From Candidatus Hodarchaeota archaeon (lineage in GTDB: Archaea; Asgardarchaeota; Heimdallarchaeia; Hodarchaeales; YT1-057), in assembly GCA_016839955.1 (NCBI GenBank), contig JAEOTI010000630.1, positions 1 through 29,160 on the forward strand: DNA of 29,160 nucleotides, read 5' to 3'. Positions 23,911 to 29,160 of this stretch are shown one piece after another (the stretch's first letter is position 1; every line of letters starts with the position of its first letter). The notes under the pieces were generated by a model that was not told where the DNA came from, searched no databases, and was given only the letters and a program-made list of their open reading frames with translations. Both the position numbers and the translations under genes were made by a program.

Positions 23911-23953
23911 GTTGGAAGGTCACGGGGACTGTTACGAGCAGTCCTCTTCCAAC
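23911..23953 (-). promoter_or_regulatory. two-stem RNA hairpin in the leader of the 23880 gene
   Basis: GTTGGAAG (23911-23918) pairs perfectly with CTTCCAAC (23946-23953). Inside, GGGACTG (23925-23931) pairs with CAGTCCT (23939-23945), counting one G-U pair, around a seven-base loop. A six-base bulge (23919-23924) lies on one side only. The segment is far richer in G and C than its flanks. It lies in the 122-bp gap between two minus-strand genes, 30 bp before the next start, so a post-transcriptional control element, processing site or protein-binding hairpin is likely. Confidence 0.55.
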
Positions 23954-24002
23954 ATTAATCTATCAACCATAATTTAACATATTTTAACTCCTTTTCTTAC
24001 AG

Positions 24003-24338
24003 CTATCTTCTTTTGTCTTCTAGAAAGTGAGTAAATTCAATAACAGGTAATTCCATGGTGGTTAAAAATTTTAGATGTTCAAAAAGCTCGTCCACATTTC
24101 TAGAGTTTTCTACAACAGCTTTTAATTCCTCTACAGTTAATTCATAGATTATTACACATCGAGAAAAATCATTGGTTATAATAACAATTCCGTACATGGA
24201 GTAAGAATGAATAATCTTAGCTCCTTTTATTAAATCTTCAACAACAGCATCATGTAAGCTTGGTTTACGTACACCAAACCTTACACTAGGGTACCGAAAA
24301 TATGCTGGAAGATTTTTTTCTAAATAATCTTTGATCAT
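24003..24338 (-). CDS. hypothetical protein, 111 aa
   Basis: Not recognised. Soluble alpha/beta protein: strands SYSMYGIVIITND and CVIIYEL are followed by amphipathic helices (EELKAVVENSRNVDELFEHL). AAGGA sits about ten bases before ATG 24338, and the gene follows the Cys-rich gene by six bases. Part of the small-gene operon that begins at 24834. Confidence 0.62.
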   Translation of the reverse strand: MIKDYLEKNLPAYFRYPSVRFGVRKPSLHDAVVEDLIKGAKIIHSYSMYGIVIITNDFSRCVIIYELTVEELKAVVENSRNVDELFEHLKFLTTMELPVIEFTHFLEDKRR

Positions 24339-24344
24339 GGTACT

Positions 24345-24542
24345 TCATTCCTTTGAACTTAATCCCCTTCTAAGGTCACTTTTTTTTCTTTCCTTCTCTT
24401 CTCGTTCGAGTCTATGGAAGCACCAAATACAAACCCATCTGCCATTCGCTATATAAAGGGTATTCACCGGCCTACCCCCAACCACTCTGCATTTAGGGTC
24501 TTGACAGGTGTAACAAATCCTTTGAAGTCTAGAAACGGTCAT
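24345..24542 (-). CDS. small zinc-finger-like protein, 65 aa
   Basis: Cysteines are spaced as in a treble-clef or ribbon: CYTC (10-13), a further Cys at 18, then CIWC (38-41), followed by a strongly basic/acidic helix (HRLEREEKERKKSDLRRG). One zinc ion is expected. The ATG overlaps the stop of the upstream small gene (ATGA). Such small zinc proteins are typical of archaeal viruses and plasmids, where they often bind DNA; no specific function can be given. Confidence 0.65.
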   Translation of the reverse strand: MTVSRLQRICYTCQDPKCRVVGGRPVNTLYIANGRWVCIWCFHRLEREEKERKKSDLRRGLSSKE

Positions 24543-24679
24543 TCGATCTTAACCTCCAATTTGTCCTCTAAATGCACAATACGTTTCTCTAGTCCTTCAA
24601 TACGCTTCAGAAATTGTCTATTGATCTTTAGCTGTGTTTCTGTTGCTAATGCATCAAGTTTTGAATTAAAATTCTTCAA
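24539..24679 (-). CDS. small coiled-coil protein, 46 aa
   Basis: Read by hand: TTG 24679 to TGA 24539. The product, starting MKNFNSKLDALATETQ, continues into a heptad pattern (FLKRIEGLEKRIVHLEDKLE) typical of a parallel coiled coil. GGAGGG seven bases upstream is a strong ribosome site. It overlaps its neighbours at both ends by four bases, the pattern of a tightly coupled operon. Confidence 0.65.
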   Translation of the reverse strand: MKNFNSKLDALATETQLKINRQFLKRIEGLEKRIVHLEDKLEVKIE

Positions 24680-24834
24680 GAAATTCCCTCCACAGCTTTT
24701 TTAACCGCTTTTTTTACCGCATCCTTATAATAAATTGTACCTAAATGATGGCGGAGCTTTTCAAGGTCATAAAATGCTTCACCTTCAAACACCAGATTTA
24801 CATGCACCTTTTTTGCTTTACACATCACTAACAT
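24676..24834 (-). CDS. small RHH-like protein, 52 aa
   Basis: Read by hand: ATG 24834 (or 24825) to TGA 24676. VHVNLVFEGEAFYDLEKLRH fits the strand and first helix of a ribbon-helix-helix protein, and YYKDAVKKAVKKAVEGIS the second helix. First gene of the operon running to the helicase. If it is an RHH regulator it may act on the TATAC repeats about 70-95 bp upstream. Confidence 0.55.
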   Translation of the reverse strand: MLVMCKAKKVHVNLVFEGEAFYDLEKLRHHLGTIYYKDAVKKAVKKAVEGIS

Positions 24835-25433
24835 CTCAATTAATGCTGATAACTATACAAACAACCACAATTTAAATAATTTGCTCTCTATGACGTTGAG
24901 GTTATACAAAAATCTATACAAATGTATAACAAAATATATAACTAAAAATTAAACAAAATTCTAAACAATAGAAAGGCGTAGATTAAAGTGATAGTGAAAT
25001 AAATTCATAGAGTAAAAGAAAATAGAACTTAAAGAATTAACTTTTTTCACAGTAAAATGATTGAAAGAACAAACTTGCTTAAGTTATAAAGTAAAAAATA
25101 TTATCTGATCCAATAACAGTATGTAGAAGGTTGCTTGATTCAAAAATGTTCCCTGTAGATGTTGTTTTAAATTTGGGGAAAATCACTTAAAAGAAAAAAT
25201 ACCACAGAAAATATGAATTTCGCGCAAAAGTCTGTTTTTAAAAGAACAGAGTAGAGGGGAGTAGACTTAAAAAGAACAGGAAAAATTAACCTGTCGTATA
25301 AATGAATATTATACGACAGCTAGCAACATTAACTTAAGCCAATCCTTATAGTGAAGAGACAATTATAATAAAAATGCAAGCCAAAAATAAAATAAGCTGG
25401 AATAAATGATTTATAGATATAATTCGTTTAGGA
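24835..25433. other. 599-bp divergent intergenic region
   Basis: AT-rich and non-coding on both strands as far as I can read. It contains GTTATACA (24901-24908), TATACA (24915-24920) and TGTATAAC (24923-24930), of which the first and last are perfect inverted copies. It also has a perfect 11-bp inverted repeat at 25291-25319 and a TATA-like ATTTATAGATATA near 25407-25419 for the plus-strand gene at 25434. Promoters for both flanking units must lie here. Confidence 0.5.
25291..25319. repeat. perfect 11-bp inverted repeat
   Basis: CTGTCGTATAA and TTATACGACAG pair exactly around a seven-base AT-rich centre. As RNA this is a strong stem; as DNA it is a good dimer-binding site. It sits about 115 bp upstream of the gene at 25434, and no gene end is near, so a simple terminator is less likely. 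Confidence 0.55.
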
Positions 25434-25841
25434 ATGGTTAAAATGCAAAGCTCTTTTCATAAACTGAAATTTTCATTTGAAATTAATTCAAAACAGAGAA
25501 GAATGCTTGATGAACTTGAGGAAAATTGGGATATGGACATATTAGAAAAAATTGCATGTGCACCTAATTCGATGGAATATTTTCAATGGATATGGAAGGG
25601 TGGAGAGATTTATACAGAAAAAAATATTAAAAATCTTCCAAAAGGTTGGAAGATAGTTGGAAGCATTAAAGAAAGAGGATTTAGTATCAAAGATATTGAT
25701 ATTACAATACCAGAAGAAACAGATAAGAATGAAGCAGTATTAATTGCTAAAAAGCTACTTAAAGGATTACCTTTTGAATTAAGATTTGGAAATAAAACTA
25801 AACCATTCTATGATGCAATTGATGATCAATGGATTGAATAG
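25434..25841 (+). CDS. hypothetical protein, 135 aa
   Basis: Not recognised. The first two-thirds are helical with Trp-rich segments (LEENWDMDILEKIACAP, MEYFQWIWKGG). A strand-helix unit DIDITIPEETDKNEAVLIAK follows, and the end is acidic. A TATA-like box about 20-25 bp upstream of ATG 25434 suggests a leaderless message; ATG 25443 with AGGA upstream is the alternative. It stands alone, with about 600 bp of non-coding DNA before it and 160 bp after. Confidence 0.6.
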   Translation: MVKMQSSFHKLKFSFEINSKQRRMLDELEENWDMDILEKIACAPNSMEYFQWIWKGGEIYTEKNIKNLPKGWKIVGSIKERGFSIKDIDITIPEETDKNEAVLIAKKLLKGLPFELRFGNKTKPFYDAIDDQWIE

Positions 25842-26005
25842 AAGATAGATTAACCTTAAATAGGGGATTTTTAACCACAATTTCATGAAAAATATAGATT
25901 AATTGAAAATTTGATTGTTATCGAATGATTTTTCACTATAAGGGAATTTTAAACATTATACGGTATAAGAATTAGTGATAAATCAAATTTTCAGGAGGAA
26001 AACTT

Positions 26006-27076
26006 ATAAAAATAAATAAAGGATCTGTAATATCCTTTTCAGCGCCAACAGTGATATTGCTGATTATTTCAGTAGCTTTACTAATAAATAACGGCCCAAT
26101 ATTTTCCAAGCAAATTACAATTGAGAATAGAATAGTATTATGGAAAGAAATAGTAGAATATTACAGGAATGATTCTAGATCACATCTACTACTCCCTTTA
26201 GGCAGACCATATTCTATCTATCAAGATATAGATATTTATGTTAATGATGAGGACTATGAAGTAGAGATTATCACAGATATTTGTGGAGCCTATTGGGCAA
26301 ATTTATCCCTAGATCTTTTTGAAAACGAATCTGAAATTGTTGTTGAGAGAACAAACCGACAAAGATCGTTAATTTTGTATCATGAAAAAGGTCAGAATAA
26401 TATTTCTTTGTGGTTATCGCCCTCAACGTTTATTGATTCAGATAATCAGTTCGTTATTAATCTAGCCAAAACCCTGAATAATGATAAATTAACAAGGCTG
26501 GAAAATGCAGAATTGATTAGTAATTATGTCTATTCACAAATAAAATACAAAGATCCCAATGTAAGTGACTTGAATGCATCAAAAGTTTATGATTTAGGTT
26601 ATGGAGTATGTGAAGACAAAGCGAGATTGTTTATTGCATTATGTCGCGCAGTTAAAATTCCAGCACGTGCAATTACAGGATTTATTTCTATAGATAAAAA
26701 TCCGATTGATAATCTCCATATGTGGGCTGAAATCTTAGATGAAGAAGGCTATTGGCATCCAGTTTGCCCTACAAACAAATATTTTGATTTCTTTGATGTA
26801 AAATTCTTTGACTACCGATATGCATATCATCAAAATCCCTTCAGATATAGTTATTTAAATCAAACAAATAGCACATCTATACCACACCATTTAATAAACG
26901 ATAAAACCAAGGTAAAAAGCGTAATATGGGATGAAATTAAAGTTTTAGAGCTATTAATGAACTCCATATTTTGGGGAGTAGTTTGTGGTATTTCGATTGA
27001 AGTAATTAGCAAAACAATTATCCAAATTAGAAAATTTATATCAAAAAAATATCGAGTTAAACAGAACAGGAATTAA
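26006..27076 (+). CDS. membrane-anchored transglutaminase-like protein
   Basis: Start: AGGAGG (25993-25998) lies seven bases before ATA 26006, in frame with the gene; the first standard start is GTG 26051. Using ATA restores a Lys-containing n-region before the hydrophobic segment VILLIISVALLI, so a signal anchor is formed. The extracytoplasmic part ends in a transglutaminase/protease-like core. Numbered from GTG 26051, GVC187EDKARLF holds the nucleophile and NLH223MWAEI the His. The third residue, normally Asp in a PVDPT-like motif, reads PVC239PT. Many Asn-x-Ser/Thr sites fit an exported protein. A second membrane helix lies at 303-323 with a basic cytoplasmic tail. Activity as a cysteine protease or cross-linker is uncertain without the Asp. 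Confidence 0.75.
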   Translation: MKINKGSVISFSAPTVILLIISVALLINNGPIFSKQITIENRIVLWKEIVEYYRNDSRSHLLLPLGRPYSIYQDIDIYVNDEDYEVEIITDICGAYWANLSLDLFENESEIVVERTNRQRSLILYHEKGQNNISLWLSPSTFIDSDNQFVINLAKTLNNDKLTRLENAELISNYVYSQIKYKDPNVSDLNASKVYDLGYGVCEDKARLFIALCRAVKIPARAITGFISIDKNPIDNLHMWAEILDEEGYWHPVCPTNKYFDFFDVKFFDYRYAYHQNPFRYSYLNQTNSTSIPHHLINDKTKVKSVIWDEIKVLELLMNSIFWGVVCGISIEVISKTIIQIRKFISKKYRVKQNRN

Positions 27077-27114
27077 GCTTGATAATCTCTTTAATTGATT
27101 TAATTGAATATCAT

Positions 27115-27138
27115 AAAAGCCAGCTTTAACAATTATAA
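27115..27138. repeat. 24-bp dispersed repeat, copy 1
   Basis: AAAAGC-C-AGCTTTAACAATTATAA matches copy 2 at 29012-29035 at 23 of 24 positions. It lies about 40 bp after the stop of the transglutaminase-like gene. Confidence 0.6.
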
Positions 27139-27212
27139 TAAACAGTTATACGAAAACTTATTCTAACTATCTATTTTAAAAAAATCTTGTTCTCATTAAA
27201 GTACAACACCAC

Positions 27213-27238
27213 TTTATAGGGTAAAGCTACCCTATAAA
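27213..27238. promoter_or_regulatory. palindrome copy 1
   Basis: TTTATAGGGTA-AAGC-TACCCTATAAA, a perfect 11-bp inverted repeat around AAGC. It is the most distal of three copies upstream of the winged-helix gene at 27493. Confidence 0.75.
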
Positions 27239-27410
27239 AGTTCCTTAAGTCATAACTTTATTTGTCTAAATCTGCTTAAGAAAAACATAAAACTGGAAAA
27301 TTAACTCTAAAATAAGAAAAACATCATCTAAAAACAGAATTTGACCATCCGTTGAACTATTAATTAGTATTTTGAATTTAAAGCTCATTTTACTTATTCA
27401 ATAACGATAC

Positions 27411-27436
27411 TTTATAGGGTAAAGCTACCCTATAAA
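27411..27436. promoter_or_regulatory. palindrome copy 2
   Basis: Identical 26 bp to copy 1, 198 bp downstream of it. It ends 56 bp before the start codon of the winged-helix gene. Confidence 0.75.
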
Positions 27437-27461
27437 ATAAAATAAATCGATAAGTTTAATA

Positions 27462-27483
27462 TATAGGGTAAAGCTACCCTATA
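27462..27483. promoter_or_regulatory. palindrome copy 3, overlapping the TATA box
   Basis: TATAGGGTA-AAGC-TACCCTATA, the same 22-bp core with 9-bp arms. Its left arm overlaps the likely TATA box (TTTAATATATAG, 27455-27466), and it ends nine bases before ATG 27493. A protein bound here would block transcription. The 416-bp gap 27077-27492 holds no gene I can support. Confidence 0.75.
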
Positions 27484-27492
27484 ATTGAAAAT

Positions 27493-28266
27493 ATGAATAT
27501 GCTAGGTTGTAAAATGTCAAGTGATAAACAATTCTCAAATGTTTCCTCCACTGAATTAAGGGATATTTATTCTAAAATTAGTGAAATTGTAACACTTTTC
27601 TCCCCAAATAAGGCAAAAATATTATTAATTCTTCCTGAAGATGAAAAAAAGGCCGTTAGGTTCAAATTTATTCGAAAGGAAGCAAAAATTGATCAAAAAA
27701 ATCTACGTAAAATTCTGAAGGTTCTTGTTAATGCTGGTCTAATAGCAAAATCTACCATGTTCGATAAAGCTGTTAGAGAAGGAACAAGAGAGAAGTGGGT
27801 TGAGACTCATCCGCATTATTATCTTACTGAATTAGGTTTTGCGGTAAAGAACTCGCTAGTAGAGATAGTTCAACAGTTTATCCAATACAATAAAGATAGA
27901 AAAGAAAAACCTATAGATTGGACACAATTCCTACCCCAAGTTGATTCATCAGATAATGAGTTAATACAATCGACAATAGTTGAAGAAATCCAAAAAATCC
28001 GCCAAATATACCCTTTATCAGAAGTTTATAGTTTTGATGAATATGAAGCTAAGCATGAATCAGGGGAATTTCAAGTAGATAGTATGGAAAAAACATCTTC
28101 ATACCACATTTATTTCGAACTCAGAGAAAAGATACTTGTAATCGGAGTATTTCCACAAGAAGAGCTAGAGGAATCATATTCCTTCTTAAGAAAAAAGGTT
28201 CCCTATCTCTATGAATATAGTCACATTAAAGCTCGGCTCCTTAATCCTTCAAGTGTATTTATTTAG
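27493..28266 (+). CDS. winged-helix DNA-binding protein, likely autoregulated
   Basis: Residues 12-105 form a winged helix of ArsR/archaeal type: LRDIYSKISEIVTLFSPNKA, then RFKFIRKEAKIDQKNLRKIL with the recognition helix at DQKNLRKILKVLV, NAGLIAKS, and the wing ending HPHYYLTELG. The C-terminal half (about 130-257) is an alpha/beta region that could sense a ligand or partner; it is not recognised. Three identical palindromes lie upstream, one across the TATA box, so negative autoregulation is the simplest reading. Start at ATG 27493 gives an almost leaderless message; ATG 27499 and 27514 are alternatives. The protease gene follows after 33 bp. Confidence 0.75.
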   Translation: MNMLGCKMSSDKQFSNVSSTELRDIYSKISEIVTLFSPNKAKILLILPEDEKKAVRFKFIRKEAKIDQKNLRKILKVLVNAGLIAKSTMFDKAVREGTREKWVETHPHYYLTELGFAVKNSLVEIVQQFIQYNKDRKEKPIDWTQFLPQVDSSDNELIQSTIVEEIQKIRQIYPLSEVYSFDEYEAKHESGEFQVDSMEKTSSYHIYFELREKILVIGVFPQEELEESYSFLRKKVPYLYEYSHIKARLLNPSSVFI

Positions 28267-28299
28267 AATTGAAAACCATGAATAGGTAGAGCTCCAACT

Positions 28300-28950
28300 T
28301 TGATAGAAATTCCATTTACTGGTGATAATAAACCATATCCGCGGTTATTACCTAAGGAAATTCGAATGTGGAATGTTGCGATTAGAGGGAAGGCGTTGGT
28401 GATTTCGGAGCACGAAATACTATCAAATAATATGAATACTATATTATTAGATTCAGGTGCTACCCATACATGTCTTCCTGCTAGGTTCGCAAAAGAACTT
28501 AACCTATCTTTAGGAAAAAAACTAATAGTATTCAAATTAGGTACAGGTATTGCTTTTTATAGATCTTCAGATGATACGGTTAAAATCGAACTCGAAGCTA
28601 AGACTGGAAAGGGAAAAAATCTTGTTGAGGAAAATGAGGTCGCTCCAATTGTTGCATCACATGTGGTACCACACATACGTTCTGATATAGAAATCCCAAA
28701 CAGAACTATAAGTTTTAACGAATATGAAGAGTTAAAACTGAAATTTAATTTAAAAAGTGCATTTGAAGCCAAGATTGCAACAAAAACTTCAATAAACTCA
28801 CTTGTAAATCGCAGATTGGAATTAAAGGAGGAATCAATTATTACAAAAGATAGTTGGTTATTATTGGGTCGGGACTGGCAAAATAAATTCAAAGTGACTT
28901 TTAATTATGCTTCAGTGTCCATTCAAAAACGTAGAAAATCAAAATCGTAA
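28300..28950 (+). CDS. retropepsin-like aspartic protease
   Basis: The active-site loop LLD51SGATHT (49-57) matches the D-(S/T)-G-A signature of single-domain aspartic proteases, and WLLLGRDWQNKFKVTFN near the C-terminus matches the conserved (I/L)-(I/L)-G-R-D-x-x-x-x-F strand and helix that complete the fold. One catalytic Asp per chain means a homodimer, as in retroviral protease. About 110 residues separate the two motifs, longer than in viral proteases, including a Lys/Glu-rich part. No signal peptide or membrane segment, so it acts inside the cell. TTG start without a strong ribosome site, 33 bp after the winged-helix gene, probably the same transcript. Substrates are unknown. Confidence 0.75.
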   Translation: MIEIPFTGDNKPYPRLLPKEIRMWNVAIRGKALVISEHEILSNNMNTILLDSGATHTCLPARFAKELNLSLGKKLIVFKLGTGIAFYRSSDDTVKIELEAKTGKGKNLVEENEVAPIVASHVVPHIRSDIEIPNRTISFNEYEELKLKFNLKSAFEAKIATKTSINSLVNRRLELKEESIITKDSWLLLGRDWQNKFKVTFNYASVSIQKRRKSKS

Positions 28951-29011
28951 ACTAAATAATTATTTGAAATAAAGAGAATATTTTCTGGATTGACACACTT
29001 AAACACACGTT

Positions 29012-29035
29012 AAAAGCTAGCTTTAACAATTATAA
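29012..29035. repeat. 24-bp dispersed repeat, copy 2
   Basis: AAAAGC-T-AGCTTTAACAATTATAA, one mismatch from copy 1 at 27115-27138. In this copy the flanks form GTTAAA...TTTAAC around AGCTAGC. A small hairpin AGAAGG/CCTTCT follows at 29035-29055. It lies 62 bp after the protease stop; together the two copies bracket the winged-helix and protease genes. Nothing coding was seen from 28951 to the end. Confidence 0.6.
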
Positions 29036-29160
29036 GAAGGATTTGACGACCTTCTACTTTTTCAAGATAAAACTCCCTACTGGAAACATTCCTGCGTCCT
29101 AAAATGATTATAGTGAACAATTTCGATTATATTACATCTATAATCCCGTTTTCTGCTAAT

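Noticed and set aside
28263..28892. Minus-strand frames opposite the aspartic protease
   Set aside because: The plus strand carries both retropepsin motifs in one frame; the opposite frames have no family features.
1..29160. tRNA gene or tRNA-derived attachment site for the recombinase
   Set aside because: I saw no cloverleaf or GGTTCRAATC-like T arm on either strand near the recombinase or elsewhere; a covariance scan would be needed to exclude a divergent one.
1..29160. CRISPR array
   Set aside because: No set of regularly spaced 24-40-bp repeats was seen. The three palindromes at 27213-27483 are irregularly spaced operators, and the Cas4-like nuclease has no cas neighbours.
29100..29160. 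Circular closure of the window onto base 1
   Set aside because: The last bases show no overlap with the first ones, so a complete circular plasmid cannot be claimed from this sequence.

Overview
The window is AT-rich and most likely comes from an archaeal mobile or accessory region. The evidence is TTTATATA-type boxes about 25 nt upstream of several start codons (for example 158-168 and 13927-13936), some apparently leaderless starts next to genes with good Shine-Dalgarno sites, many winged-helix and ribbon-helix-helix (RHH) regulators, and an EndoMS/NucS homologue. An Asgard archaeon or one of its integrated elements or plasmids is plausible, but nothing here fixes the host. A tyrosine recombinase sits near the left end. 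No tRNA, rRNA, CRISPR array, replication initiator or capsid gene was found.

Layout. (1) 1-1790: an RHH/coiled-coil protein overlapping a complete tyrosine recombinase. (2) 1907-9523: a defence island. It holds a HEPN protein whose coding frame continues past its stop, a PD-(D/E)XK type II restriction enzyme, a convergent winged-helix regulator, an EndoMS/NucS-like mismatch nuclease, a C5-cytosine methyltransferase, two small proteins and a GHKL ATPase carrying a C-terminal nuclease domain. Two nearly identical operators (2993-3013 and 4462-4482) lie ahead of the restriction enzyme and of the EndoMS-methyltransferase operon, the second one between that operon and the divergent regulator gene. 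(3) 9543-13267: minus-strand genes: a 726-residue winged-helix and helical protein and several small unknowns, two of which were recovered by hand. (4) 13268-14007: a divergent intergenic region with a GC-rich, foldable segment and an RHH-type promoter. (5) 14008-14741: RHH and winged-helix pair. (6) 14713-24834: about 10 kb of minus-strand genes: small unknowns, an XPD/DinG-like helicase, a RecB/Cas4-like nuclease, a helix-turn-helix/Cys-rich protein, a NYN/Zc3h12a-type ribonuclease, RmuC, a zinc-ribbon helical protein and a second HEPN candidate. (7) 25434-28950: plus-strand genes: an unknown, a membrane-anchored transglutaminase-like protein, a winged-helix regulator preceded by three copies of a perfect palindrome, and a retropepsin-like aspartic protease.

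How it may work. In the left island the methyltransferase would protect sites cut by the restriction enzyme, the winged-helix protein would time expression through the two shared operators, and EndoMS could deal with the G:T mismatches left when 5-methylcytosine deaminates, as Vsr does next to Dcm in enteric bacteria. The GHKL-nuclease resembles the MutL/MORC-like ATPases known to accompany restriction-modification systems. The right-hand minus-strand block combines a helicase, two DNA nuclease folds and an RNase in tightly coupled genes. It could be a replication/repair module of the element or an undescribed defence operon; the sequence alone does not decide between these.
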